Notes: generated from the sequence alone by a model not told the origin. A stretch of DNA of 64,000 nt from an uncultured Bacteroides sp. (GCA_947038155.1 CAMQVH010000002.1:1-64000), one strand, 5' to 3'. Positions 35,253 to 43,580 are shown, counted from the stretch's first letter. Made by a program: numbers and translations.

Positions 35253-36017
35253 ATGACTAAAGAAGAAATAATCAAACCTGAGAATCTGGTTTATAAAAAA
35301 CCGACTCTGATGAATGATAATGCCATGCACTACTGCCCGGGGTGCAGTCACGGCGTGGTACACAAGCTCGTTGCCGAAGTCATTGAGGAAATGGGCATGG
35401 AAGAAAAAACAGTGGGAGTCTCTCCGGTAGGATGCGCAGTTTTCGCCTACAACTATCTGGATATAGACTGGCAGGAAGCCGCTCACGGACGTGCACCTGC
35501 AGTAGCTACGGCTATCAAACGCTTATGGCCCGACCGTCTCGTTTTCACTTATCAGGGTGACGGTGACCTGGCCTGTATCGGTACCGCCGAAACAATCCAC
35601 GCACTGAACCGTGGCGAAAACATTACTATTATCTTTATCAATAACGCTATCTACGGTATGACCGGCGGACAAATGGCTCCGACGACTCTGGTAGGCATGA
35701 AGAGTTCTACTTGTCCTTACGGACGTGATGTCGAACTGCACGGCTATCCATTGAAGATTACCGAGATTGCCGCCCAATTGGAAGGAACTGCTTACGTTAC
35801 CCGTCAGTCGGTACAATCAGTGCCCGCCATCCGCAAAGCCAAGAAGGCAATACGCAAGGCATTCGAAAATTCGATGAACGGCAAAGGTTCCAATCTGGTA
35901 GAAATCGTATCAACTTGTAGCTCCGGCTGGAAGATGACTCCGGAAAAATCAAATAAATGGATGGAGGAACATATGTTCCCATTCTATCCGCTGGGTGATT
36001 TAAAAGATAAAGAATAA
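35253..36017 (+). CDS. korB: 2-oxoacid:ferredoxin oxidoreductase, beta subunit
   Basis: This 254-residue TPP-binding subunit shows YCPGCSHGVVHKLVAEV with a Cys pair near the N-terminus, VGCAVFAYNYLDIDWQEAAHGRAPAVATAIK, and the TPP/Mg motif GDGDLACIGTAETIHALNRGENITIIFINN (GDG...NN). MTGGQMAPTTLVGMKSSTCPYGRD follows. Length and motifs match the KorB/VorA type. With KorA it carries out oxidative decarboxylation of a 2-oxoacid in the cytoplasm or at the membrane. The gamma subunit follows after 19 bases. Confidence 0.92.
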   Translation: MTKEEIIKPENLVYKKPTLMNDNAMHYCPGCSHGVVHKLVAEVIEEMGMEEKTVGVSPVGCAVFAYNYLDIDWQEAAHGRAPAVATAIKRLWPDRLVFTYQGDGDLACIGTAETIHALNRGENITIIFINNAIYGMTGGQMAPTTLVGMKSSTCPYGRDVELHGYPLKITEIAAQLEGTAYVTRQSVQSVPAIRKAKKAIRKAFENSMNGKGSNLVEIVSTCSSGWKMTPEKSNKWMEEHMFPFYPLGDLKDKE

Positions 36018-36036
36018 CGCAAAAGTCAACAGAACA

Positions 36037-36579
36037 ATGAAAGAAGAAATAATTATTGCTGGATTCGGTGGACAAGGCGTATTGTCCATGGGTAAAATCC
36101 TTGCTTATTCCGGACTGATGGAAGGAAAAGAAGTGAGCTGGATGCCGGCATACGGTCCTGAACAACGAGGCGGAACAGCCAATGTGACAGTGATTGTCAG
36201 CGATGACAAAATCTCTTCACCGATCCTAAGTAAATATGATACGGCGATCATACTGAACCAGCCTTCACTGGAAAAGTTTGAAAGCAGAGTAAAGCCGGGC
36301 GGTATCCTGATCTATGACGGATATGGGATTATCAACCCTCCTACTCGTAAGGATATCAAAGTATATCGCATCGACGCAATGGATGCTGCCAACGAAATGA
36401 ATAATGCAAAAGCCTTCAATATGATCGTACTTGGCGGTTTACTGCAACTCCGTCCTATCGTGACTCTGGAAAACGTCATCAAAGGATTGAAGAAAACTCT
36501 TCCGGAACGCCATCATCACTTGATTCCTATGAACGAGGAAGCAATCAAAAAAGGGATGGAATTAATCCACGAAGTCTAA
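36037..36579 (+). CDS. korC: 2-oxoacid:ferredoxin oxidoreductase, gamma subunit
   Basis: This 180-residue protein has IIIAGFGGQGVLSMGKILAYSGLMEGKEVSWMPAYGPEQRGGTANVTVIVSD, the gamma-subunit signature (GGQG and GxEQRGG). It completes a four-subunit delta-alpha-beta-gamma enzyme. It is the last gene of the operon, and an AT-rich inverted repeat follows 15 bases later. Confidence 0.92.
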   Translation: MKEEIIIAGFGGQGVLSMGKILAYSGLMEGKEVSWMPAYGPEQRGGTANVTVIVSDDKISSPILSKYDTAIILNQPSLEKFESRVKPGGILIYDGYGIINPPTRKDIKVYRIDAMDAANEMNNAKAFNMIVLGGLLQLRPIVTLENVIKGLKKTLPERHHHLIPMNEEAIKKGMELIHEV

Positions 36580-36594
36580 TAAATTAAGAGTTTA

Positions 36595-36675
36595 AAATTG
36601 AGAATTGAGAATTATTTGCTAGATAATAGCGCGATGCAACATAATTTTCAATTCTCAATTCTCAATTCTCAATTT
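36595..36675. repeat. AT-rich inverted repeat of GAGAATT units
   Basis: AAATTGAGAATTGAGAATTAT (36595-36615) is mirrored by ATAATTTTCAATTCTCAATTCTCAATTT at ~36641-36675, each arm containing tandem GAGAATT or AATTCTC. It lies between korC and the porin gene and ends a few bases before the porin promoter. It could fold in the kor transcript and terminate it. Confidence 0.7.
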
Positions 36676-36682
36676 AAGTAAG

Positions 36683-36690
36683 TATCTTTG
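36683..36690 (+). promoter_or_regulatory. -7 box TATCTTTG for the porin gene, very close to the start
   Basis: TATCTTTG matches TAnnTTTG and ends only 9 bases before the ATG at 36700. Transcription would begin at or almost at the start codon, giving a leaderless or nearly leaderless mRNA. Confidence 0.55.
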
Positions 36691-36699
36691 CCTCCAATT

Positions 36700-38742
36700 A
36701 TGAGACGAATCTTACTATTATATATATTATTCTCCGTTGTAGGACTGAGTGCTATCCATGCACAGCTCAACCCTGCCCGCCAGCAAATCGACGAGAACGG
36801 ACGCGACCAATATGGTAATCAGGTAGACCCTGCCATGATTCCGGACAAACTGGATAGTGCCAATGTTGAAGTACAGGGACTGCCGCCTACACTATATATG
36901 TGGCGTATCAAGAACCAATTAGGCGACCGGACAATGATTCCGGCAGATACAACTTACCATCACTTTCAGAATACGAATCTTACAGAAGGGATCACCGGAC
37001 ATTATAATTATCTGGCCAATTTAGGTTCACCGCGTCTGTCGCGTATCTTCTTTGAGCGCCGTTATCCGGAACCAACCATCTTTATGGAGCCTTTCTCCAG
37101 CTTTTTCATTCGCCCGACGGAATTTAACTTTACGAACAGTAATGTTCCTTATACTAACCTGACCTATCACAAGGCCGGAAATAAGCAAAATGGAGAAGAA
37201 CGTTTCAAATCTTATTTTTCAGTCAATGTAAACAAGAAGTTGGCTTTCGGCTTTAATATTGATTATCTGTATGGCCGAGGCTACTATAATAATCAAAACA
37301 CTTCTTATTTTAATGCCGCGCTTTTCGGTAGTTACATTGGCGACCGCTATCAGGTGCAGGGAATCTATAGCAACAACTATCTGAAAACAAATGAGAACGG
37401 TGGTATCACTGACGACCGATACATTACCGCACCGGAAGAAATGGCAGAAGGAAGAAAAGAATATGAATCTGTCAATATCCCTACCGTACTCAATGCCAGT
37501 GCCAACCGTAATCATGACTTCTATGTCTTTCTGACACAACGCTATAATCTGGGATTCCACCGGGATATTCCACAGGCAGAAAATGATACGATGCCTGCCA
37601 AACAGGAATTTGTTCCGGTCACCAGCTTTATACATACCATTCAGGTAGAACGTTCGCGCCATAATTTCCGTTCGGATGATAATGTAGAAAACTATTACAA
37701 GCAAACTCTCCTTGATAAAGAGAATACATTCGTCAGAGACAGTACTGTCTATATCGGAGTCAAGAATACCATAGGTATTGCTTTGCTCGAAGGCTTCAAT
37801 AAATATGCAAAAGCAGGATTGACAGCCTTTGCCTCACATAAGCTGAGCAAATATTCATTAATGAGCCTAGACCCGCTAAAGCAGGATAAATACAATGAGA
37901 CAGAAATCTATATCGGTGGCGAACTGACTAAAAAACAGGGAAACTTTCTTCATTATCATGCAATCGGTGAAGTGGGAATGGCAGGAAAGGCTATCGGACA
38001 GTTTGATGTCAAAGGAGATATCGACTTAAATATCCCTTTATGGAAAGATACCGTCAGTGTGATTGCACGCGGAGAAATCAGTAATAAACTTGCGCCATTC
38101 TACATGCGTCATTACCACTCCAAACATTTTTGGTGGGATGATGATATGGATAAGGAATTCCGCACCCGTATCGAAGGCGAGCTGAGCATAGCCAATTGGG
38201 GGACCCGCTTAAGAGCCGGCGTTGAAAACATAAAGAACTATACTTACTTCAACCAGCAGGCATTACCGGAACAAAAAGGTGGTAGCTTGCAGGTAGTATC
38301 AGCTTGCTTCAATCAGGATTTCAAAGTGGGAATCTTCCATCTGGACAATGAAGTGATCTGGCAGAAATCCAGTGATCAGGCTGTACTTCCATTACCGGAA
38401 CTTTCGCTATATCATAACTTCTATATGCAGTTCAAGCTGGCGAAAAAAGTATTGAGTGTACAATTAGGTGCTGATGTACGTTACTTCACTAAATATGATG
38501 CTCCGGCCTATATGCCTGCTACACAGCAGTTCTACCTGCAACCGGAAGAAGGTAAAGTAGAGATAGGCGGTTATCCGATAGTGAATGTTTATGCTAACTT
38601 ACACTTGAAACGTACCCGTTTCTATGTGATGATGTATCACGTCAATCAGGGAATGAGCAAACCTAACTACTTCCTGGCACCTCATTACCCCATTAACCCA
38701 CGTGTACTGAAATTCGGACTTTCATGGAACTTCTATGATTAA
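36700..38742 (+). CDS. Putative outer-membrane porin
   Basis: The ATG at 36700 gives 680 residues starting with a signal peptide (MRRILLLYILFSVVGLSAIHAQ). A TTG four codons earlier is in frame but lies inside the promoter box, so I reject it. The mature protein has a polar start (PARQQIDENGRDQYGNQVDP) and then many alternating aromatic beta-strands, ending LKFGLSWNFYD, as expected of a large barrel. It resembles the conserved Bacteroidetes putative-porin family. Substrate unknown. A solute-binding protein gene follows after 17 bases. Confidence 0.82.
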   Translation: MRRILLLYILFSVVGLSAIHAQLNPARQQIDENGRDQYGNQVDPAMIPDKLDSANVEVQGLPPTLYMWRIKNQLGDRTMIPADTTYHHFQNTNLTEGITGHYNYLANLGSPRLSRIFFERRYPEPTIFMEPFSSFFIRPTEFNFTNSNVPYTNLTYHKAGNKQNGEERFKSYFSVNVNKKLAFGFNIDYLYGRGYYNNQNTSYFNAALFGSYIGDRYQVQGIYSNNYLKTNENGGITDDRYITAPEEMAEGRKEYESVNIPTVLNASANRNHDFYVFLTQRYNLGFHRDIPQAENDTMPAKQEFVPVTSFIHTIQVERSRHNFRSDDNVENYYKQTLLDKENTFVRDSTVYIGVKNTIGIALLEGFNKYAKAGLTAFASHKLSKYSLMSLDPLKQDKYNETEIYIGGELTKKQGNFLHYHAIGEVGMAGKAIGQFDVKGDIDLNIPLWKDTVSVIARGEISNKLAPFYMRHYHSKHFWWDDDMDKEFRTRIEGELSIANWGTRLRAGVENIKNYTYFNQQALPEQKGGSLQVVSACFNQDFKVGIFHLDNEVIWQKSSDQAVLPLPELSLYHNFYMQFKLAKKVLSVQLGADVRYFTKYDAPAYMPATQQFYLQPEEGKVEIGGYPIVNVYANLHLKRTRFYVMMYHVNQGMSKPNYFLAPHYPINPRVLKFGLSWNFYD

Positions 38743-38759
38743 CAAAACCTCTATGGCTT

Positions 38760-39599
38760 ATGAAAACGCGCCCGAAATTGAGACTATTCAGATATCTGTT
38801 GCCGGTAGTCATTGTACTGGCACTCATCTTCTCTGTCCGCTATTGCGGTAAGCAGGAAAAGCCTTTGGGGCATCCGCGTGATTATGCAGCCATCGCCAAA
38901 GAAGGTATCCTGCGTGTAGCCACCGAATATAATTCAATCAGTTTTTATGTAGACAGTGACACTGTCTCCGGATTCCATTATGAACTGATAGAAGCGTTCG
39001 CACGTGACAAGGGGCTGAAAACTGAAATCACTCCTGTCATGAGCTTCGACGAACGGCTGAGAGGATTAAGCGACGGACGCTACGATGTTATAGCATACGG
39101 AATACTGGCAACCAGCGAACTGAAAGATTCTCTGCTTCTCACCTCCCCCATCATACTCAACAAGCAGGTGCTGGTGCAACGAAAAGCGAACGGGGAGAAT
39201 GATTCACTTTATATCCGAAACCAATTGGACCTTGCCCAAAAGACACTTCATGTGGTAAAAGGCTCGCCTTCTATTCTACGTATTCAGAATCTGGGAAATG
39301 AAATCGGAGATACTATTTATATAAAGGAAATAGAGAAATACGGTTCAGAGCAGTTGATTTCGTTAGTTGCTCATGGAGATATCGATTATGCCGTCTGTGA
39401 TGAAAGCATTGCCCGTGCAGTGGCAGATTCATTGCCTCAGGTAGATATCAATACCGCAATCAGCTTTACTCAATTCTACTCATGGGCAGTCAGTAAGCAA
39501 TCACCCGCATTGCTCGATAGTTTGAATACATGGCTGGATAAATTCCAAAAAGAAAAAGAGTATCAAAAGATTTACCGGAAATACTATGGTGATAAATAG
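38760..39599 (+). CDS. Periplasmic solute-binding protein, SBP_bac_3 (MltF-like) family
   Basis: This 279-residue protein has an N-terminal hydrophobic segment (YLLPVVIVLALIFSVRYC). The Cys at 29 could be lipidated, but VRYC is a poor lipobox, so it may be a membrane anchor. The rest is a family-3 solute-binding fold: GILRVATEYNSISFYV, GFHYELIEAFARDKGLKTEITP, RLRGLSDGRYDVIAYGI, and DYAVCDESIARAVADSLPQVDI. It resembles the amino-acid-binding domain of the lytic transglycosylase MltF, without the transglycosylase. No ABC permease or ATPase gene is near, so transport coupling is unclear. Confidence 0.82.
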   Translation: MKTRPKLRLFRYLLPVVIVLALIFSVRYCGKQEKPLGHPRDYAAIAKEGILRVATEYNSISFYVDSDTVSGFHYELIEAFARDKGLKTEITPVMSFDERLRGLSDGRYDVIAYGILATSELKDSLLLTSPIILNKQVLVQRKANGENDSLYIRNQLDLAQKTLHVVKGSPSILRIQNLGNEIGDTIYIKEIEKYGSEQLISLVAHGDIDYAVCDESIARAVADSLPQVDINTAISFTQFYSWAVSKQSPALLDSLNTWLDKFQKEKEYQKIYRKYYGDK

Positions 39600-39644
39600 A
39601 TAAAAATAATACGCTGAAGACTTGACTTTCGCTTTTGAATGTCG

Positions 39645-39725
39645 TATCTTTGTCAACGTAATCATAAAGTAGTTTCAGTTAAACTACACGTAAAGGAGGG
39701 AATCGCAGTTCCCTCCTTTCTTTTT
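39645..39725 (+). ncRNA. Candidate small RNA of ~65-70 nt
   Basis: A promoter is visible: TTG at 39622-39624, 20 bases, then -7 box TATCTTTG at 39645-39652, so transcription should begin near 39660. The predicted RNA contains a hairpin GTAGTTT-CAGTT-AAACTAC (39669-39687) and an intrinsic terminator with an 11-bp stem (39692-39702 with 39709-39719, loop TCGCAG) followed by C and five T. There is no credible reading frame in between. The listed coordinates include the promoter box. Target and function are unknown; it could also be a stand-alone leader or attenuator. Confidence 0.6.
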
Positions 39726-39817
39726 GTTACAATGAATGAAAATCAGTCTTTTTCCCTGCTTTTTGCTCATTTTACCCCCGATCTTAGTCCGTTTTACCTT
39801 GGTTGTTACTATACTTA

Positions 39818-39927
39818 ACATAGTATCTTATGAAAATTAGATGCTTTGTTATGACTAATTAGATGCTTTGTTATCCATAAACCGATGCTTTGTTCCGGAA
39901 AAACAGAAGCTCTGTTTCCGGACAGCT
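39818..39927. repeat. 22-bp-period array upstream of the ECF sigma operon
   Basis: Units begin at 39840, 39862, 39884 and 39906, an exact 22-base period. Three start GATGCTTTGTT and the fourth GAAGCTCTGTTT. A degenerate unit starts at 39818. Linkers differ. The core is not the same as in the arrays at 4383, 29236 or 54262. Confidence 0.82.
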
Positions 39928-39933
39928 CCCAAG

Positions 39934-39982
39934 AGTTAACAATCAATAAAGTTGCTCTTGACAAAAATTTGCTCTACTTTTG
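39934..39982 (+). promoter_or_regulatory. Promoter of the ECF sigma operon with a shared upstream block
   Basis: TTG at 39952-39954, 20 bases, then -7 box TACTTTTG at 39975-39982 (TAnnTTTG). The 26 bases from 39934 (AGTTAACAATCAATAAAGTTG then CTCTT) are nearly identical to the block in front of the Gfo/Idh gene at 42449. The TTG-to-box spacing is the same in both. Confidence 0.65.
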
Positions 39983-40039
39983 AAAAAAATTCCCTTTTCG
40001 ATGTCACGTTTTTAATCCGCCACCGTCTTATCAGTGTAA

Positions 40040-40561
40040 ATGGAACTGAAACAATTTAAAATAACCGTTGTGCCCCTTCGAGACAAGCTGCTGAACTACG
40101 CCCGAAGGATGACAGATGATCCTTCGGATGCGGAAGATGCCGTACAGGAAGTCATGCTGAAGCTGTGGAATCTGCGCCAGAAGCTAGACGAGTACAGAAG
40201 CATCGAAGCCGTAGCCATGACCATGACGCATCATCTCTGCATGGATATGTGGCGTGCCAAGCGACCGGACACTCTATCGCTCGACCGTGTACAGGCTCCC
40301 ACCCCTTCGGCTACTCCGGAGCGACTGCTGGAAGAGAAAGATGAGTTCAGACTGATGCGGGAAATTATCGACTCCCTGCCTACGCTGCAACGAACGATTA
40401 TCCGCATGAAAGACATCGAAGAGTACGAGACGGAAGAGATTGCCGAAATCACCGGCTGCAATGCGGAAGCCATCCGCAGTAATCTGTCGAGGGCCCGGAA
40501 GAAAGTAAGGGACGTCTATTTGCAAACGATACAAGAACGAAAAAGGAGGAACAAAGCATGA
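40040..40561 (+). CDS. ECF-type RNA polymerase sigma factor
   Basis: This 173-residue sigma-70 family protein has region 2 at ~10-75 (YARRMTDDPSDAEDAVQEVMLKLWNLRQKLDEYRSIEAVAMTMTHHLCMDMWRAK) and region 4 at ~108-160 (LPTLQRTIIRMKDIEEYETEEIAEITGCNAEAIRSNLSRARKKV). Region 3 is absent, as in ECF factors. Its TGA overlaps the ATG of the next gene (ATGA at 40558-40561), so the two are translationally coupled. The trigger is unknown; the operon suggests envelope sensing. Confidence 0.92.
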   Translation: MELKQFKITVVPLRDKLLNYARRMTDDPSDAEDAVQEVMLKLWNLRQKLDEYRSIEAVAMTMTHHLCMDMWRAKRPDTLSLDRVQAPTPSATPERLLEEKDEFRLMREIIDSLPTLQRTIIRMKDIEEYETEEIAEITGCNAEAIRSNLSRARKKVRDVYLQTIQERKRRNKA

Positions 40562-41019
40562 AAGATATAGAAACCTTGCTAAACAAATATTTCGAAGGAG
40601 AAACCACTTGCGAAGAAGAGCGCAGGCTACGACGTTTCTTTGCCGAAGGACTTGTACCGGAACATCTGGAGGTATATCGCCCGATGTTCGCTTTCTTCGA
40701 AGCGGAACAGAAGGAACTTCCGGAAATCTCCGGTATAGGTAATGCCGTCGAAATGCCGGAACTCGCCCCATTCGAGAAAAAGACAAAAACGATCAGACAG
40801 TATCTGACTTACAGTCTCAGTGCTGCCGCTGCCGCCATTCTGCTACTGGTGGGCATCTCCGGTATCTACCGTCATCTATCCCCTGCACCGGCCAACTATG
40901 TAATCATTGACGGGAAGGAATATACGGACGTTCATTTAATCCGCGAACAGGCGATGGTCGCCTTTCGTGACGTCAGCCTCAGCGAGGAGGAAGTGTTCGC
41001 TACTTTATTTGATGAATAA
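40558..41019 (+). CDS. Single-pass membrane protein, putative anti-sigma factor
   Basis: This 153-residue protein has a cytoplasmic-type N-terminus (MKDIETLLNKYFEGETTCEEERRLRRFFAEG), one transmembrane helix at ~83-102 (YSLSAAAAAILLLVGISGIY) and a short outer domain. An N-terminus of this kind (LLxKYxEGETTxEEExxL) is common in Bacteroides proteins encoded directly behind ECF sigma genes. It overlaps the sigma gene by 4 bases, so an anti-sigma role is likely. That role is inferred, since I see no zinc-binding HxxxCxxC motif. Confidence 0.75.
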   Translation: MKDIETLLNKYFEGETTCEEERRLRRFFAEGLVPEHLEVYRPMFAFFEAEQKELPEISGIGNAVEMPELAPFEKKTKTIRQYLTYSLSAAAAAILLLVGISGIYRHLSPAPANYVIIDGKEYTDVHLIREQAMVAFRDVSLSEEEVFATLFDE

Positions 41020-41039
41020 TATAAAAACAGCATATAATT

Positions 41040-41489
41040 ATGATGAATAAAATCATTCGTACCACACTAATCGCCCTGTTACTTACATTCGCCGCCCATG
41101 CGGCCGCCCAACAGGGACTACAGATTGCTACCGTCTTTCAGAAGTACGGAAAGCAAAAAGGGGTAACTATGGTAGAGCTATCCAATGAAATGCTGGAAAC
41201 TTACCAGATGACTCTCTATAAAAGTCTTGTGTTCAAGGATGCCAGTGATGCACTACCTACGATTCTCCGTTGCCTGGAAGCCGACAAGAAGAAAGCAAAG
41301 AAGGTGAAAGAAGTGGTTTCCAACGGGCAAATCAAGTCCGGCTATTACCAGCTTCCCCAGCTCAAGGAGGATGTGAACCGCTTTATCCTCTTCAAAACCG
41401 GAAAGAAAGATTCGGCTACCCTTATCTATATCGAAGGAGAACTGGATGCCGACGACCTGATCACCATGTTGTTCATGAAGAAAGAATAA
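41040..41489 (+). CDS. DUF4252-type exported protein
   Basis: This 149-residue protein has a signal peptide (cleavage after AHAAAQ, ~24) and a small domain with MVELSNEMLETYQMTLYKSLVFKDASDALPTILRCLEADKKKAKKVKEVVSNGQIKSGYYQLP and FILFKTGKKDSATLIYIEGELDADDLITMLF, resembling DUF4252. Members are small envelope proteins of unknown role, often found beside ECF sigma genes in Bacteroidetes. A second ATG directly precedes or follows the chosen one (ATGATG), which makes no practical difference. It is 20 bases after the putative anti-sigma gene. Confidence 0.8.
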   Translation: MMNKIIRTTLIALLLTFAAHAAAQQGLQIATVFQKYGKQKGVTMVELSNEMLETYQMTLYKSLVFKDASDALPTILRCLEADKKKAKKVKEVVSNGQIKSGYYQLPQLKEDVNRFILFKTGKKDSATLIYIEGELDADDLITMLFMKKE

Positions 41490-41513
41490 AAAAACAGATA
41501 AAGAAATACTGAT

Positions 41514-42416
41514 ATGAAAAAACTATTATTACTATGGCTCATGATAGCTCCAATGAGCGGAATGGCACAAAATGAAAGTACACCGCAGGATACAACACTT
41601 TACGTCAACGGACGGAAGATCGTGATCAAGGAACAAGGCGACAAGATTAAAGTGAAACTCTACGAAAGCGCATCCGGCGGAGATACGATAACAAACGCGC
41701 AAATCTTCGAAGGAGTCTACCTGAACGGGCAGAGTACGGAAAGCCGTACCGTGCTGAGCGCTCTCCCCTTCTCGAAAAAAAACAACAAGAGAAACAGGTT
41801 CGAGCCACATGCCGGCGGATTCTACATCGGCTACACCCGACTGTCCAATGACTTCCTCTCATTCAATCCGTCGAACGGTGCCGACCTCAACACCAGTCAT
41901 TCATGGGAGATAGGCGGCAATCTGTTTACCGGTTCGCACGCCTTTGCACCTACCTATAACTGGGGGATCACCATCGGACTAGGATGGGGATACCGCAGTA
42001 TGCGCCTGGACGGCAATTATGCTTTTCGTGAAATAGACGGAGTGACTGAAATTTACTCCGGCATGGAGGCAGAAGAACCTACAGAGTACAGCAAAAGCCG
42101 TCTGCGCTATTTCTACTTCCGCATTCCGCTCTCTATCGAATGGCAAACACGGCTCAACGGCAAAGGTCCTTTGTTTTTTGCTGTAGGTCCCGAAGCCGAA
42201 ATACGTCACGGATTCAGATCCAAAGCCAAAGTCAATGGATCGAAGAAGACGATTGACAAGGGACTGAACGGGCGCCCGCTAGGTATCAACTTACTTGCAC
42301 AAGCCGGTTATGCAGATTTAGGAGTGTATATGCGTTACTCCACCTACGGCCTCTTTGAGAAGAACAAAGGTCCCGAACTTTATCCGTTCTCTTTCGGTGT
42401 ATGCTGGTACTGGTAA
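41514..42416 (+). CDS. Outer-membrane beta-barrel protein of the ECF operon
   Basis: This 300-residue protein has a signal peptide (cleavage after SGMAQ, ~19) and a beta-barrel C-terminal part with GGFYIGYTRLSNDFLSF, SWEIGGNLF, WGITIGLGWGYRSMRLDGNYAF, LRYFYFRIPLSIEWQTRLNGKGPLFFAVGPEAEIRHG and ending FSFGVCWYW with a terminal aromatic. The barrel begins after a ~75-residue periplasmic segment. It closes the sigma/anti-sigma/DUF4252/barrel operon (24 bases after the previous gene) and may be a sensor or target of it. No specific function can be named. Confidence 0.8.
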   Translation: MKKLLLLWLMIAPMSGMAQNESTPQDTTLYVNGRKIVIKEQGDKIKVKLYESASGGDTITNAQIFEGVYLNGQSTESRTVLSALPFSKKNNKRNRFEPHAGGFYIGYTRLSNDFLSFNPSNGADLNTSHSWEIGGNLFTGSHAFAPTYNWGITIGLGWGYRSMRLDGNYAFREIDGVTEIYSGMEAEEPTEYSKSRLRYFYFRIPLSIEWQTRLNGKGPLFFAVGPEAEIRHGFRSKAKVNGSKKTIDKGLNGRPLGINLLAQAGYADLGVYMRYSTYGLFEKNKGPELYPFSFGVCWYW

Positions 42417-42448
42417 AGTAAATACTCAGACCCTTACCTATTTCTGAC

Positions 42449-42497
42449 AGTTAACAATCAATAAAGTTGTTCTTAATAAAAAATAGCTTTATCTTTG
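42449..42497 (+). promoter_or_regulatory. Promoter of the Gfo/Idh gene, sharing a block with the ECF promoter
   Basis: TTG at 42467-42469, 20 bases, then TATCTTTG at 42490-42497. The block from 42449 (AGTTAACAATCAATAAAGTTG then TTCTT) differs by one base from the one at 39934. The start codon follows 32 bases after the -7 box. Confidence 0.65.
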
Positions 42498-42529
42498 GGA
42501 GTTGTTAAAACAAGCACAATAGGTATATT

Positions 42530-43516
42530 ATGAGTGAAAAGATGATTAAATGGGGCTTCATCGGCTGCGGAGAAGTAACCAAAACCAAAAGTGGCCCCGC
42601 CTTTCAAAAGGTAGAACATTCTGAAGTAGTAGCTGTAATGAGCCGCGACGGCGCCAAAGCAAAGGCTTATGCAAAAGAAAGAGGAATCAGGAAATGGTAT
42701 GATGACGCTCAGGAACTGATAGACGATCCGGAAGTAAACGCCATTTATATCGCCACTCCTCCTTCTTCACACGCTACCTACGCCATTATGGCTATGAAAG
42801 CAGGCAAGCCTGCCTATATTGAAAAACCAATGGCTGTCACTTATGAGGAGTGTACACGTATCAACCGTATTTCTAAGGAAACGGGTGTTCCCTGTTTCGT
42901 CGCATATTACCGCCGCTATCTCCCCTACTTTCAGAAAGTGAAAGAAATGGTAGAGAACGGTTCTATCGGTAATGTCATCAACGTACAAGTCCGCTTTGCA
43001 CAGCCGCCACGTGATTTGGATTACAACCGTGAAAATCTTCCTTGGCGTGTACAGGCTGATATTGCCGGTGGCGGTTACTTCTATGACCTCGCCCCGCATC
43101 AGATCGACTTGCTGCAAGATATGTTCGGCTGCATCCTCGAAGCCAGCGGATATAAGAGCAATCGCGGAGGGCTTTATCCTGCCGAAGATACGCTGAGCGC
43201 CTGCTTCCAGTTCGACAACGGATTGGTCGGCAGTGGTTCATGGTGCTTTGTCGCCCATGATTCCGCCCGCGAAGACCGCATCGAAATTATCGGAGATAAA
43301 GGTATGATCTGCTTCTCTGTCTTTACGTACGAGCCGATTGGTCTGCACACCGAACGCGGCCGGGAGGAAATCTGTATCGGTAATCCTGAGCATGTTCAAC
43401 AGCCTCTTATTCAGGCAGTAGTAGATCATCTGCTCGGTAAGTCAGTCTGCTCATGCGACGGAGAAAGTGCTACCTTGACTAACTGGGTAATGGACAAAAT
43501 ATTAGGGAAGCTCTAA
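42530..43516 (+). CDS. Gfo/Idh/MocA-family oxidoreductase
   Basis: This 328-residue protein has an N-terminal Rossmann fold (KWGFIGCGEVTKTKSGPAF, residues 7-25) and the family signature EKP at 98-100 (AYIEKPMAVTYEEC), with the second-domain motif GGGYFYDLAPHQIDLLQDMFG that contains the conserved DxxxH. It would oxidise or reduce a sugar or polyol with NAD(P). The substrate cannot be told. It is a single-gene unit and its promoter block resembles that of the ECF sigma operon. An alternative start is the Met at residue 5. Confidence 0.9.
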   Translation: MSEKMIKWGFIGCGEVTKTKSGPAFQKVEHSEVVAVMSRDGAKAKAYAKERGIRKWYDDAQELIDDPEVNAIYIATPPSSHATYAIMAMKAGKPAYIEKPMAVTYEECTRINRISKETGVPCFVAYYRRYLPYFQKVKEMVENGSIGNVINVQVRFAQPPRDLDYNRENLPWRVQADIAGGGYFYDLAPHQIDLLQDMFGCILEASGYKSNRGGLYPAEDTLSACFQFDNGLVGSGSWCFVAHDSAREDRIEIIGDKGMICFSVFTYEPIGLHTERGREEICIGNPEHVQQPLIQAVVDHLLGKSVCSCDGESATLTNWVMDKILGKL

Positions 43517-43580
43517 GATAAAGCTCCCTCGTTTGTTTCTTAAAATAATTTAATCACTATATTCTATCGTTAGTTTTCTT

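Larger units (their letters stand above)
39600..40039. other. 440-bp gene-free region with a candidate sRNA, a 22-bp array and a promoter
   Basis: No protein gene is supported. The left third holds a compact promoter-hairpin-terminator unit (39645-39725). The middle carries a 22-bp repeat array (39818-39927). The right end has the promoter of the ECF sigma operon. Confidence 0.75.
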
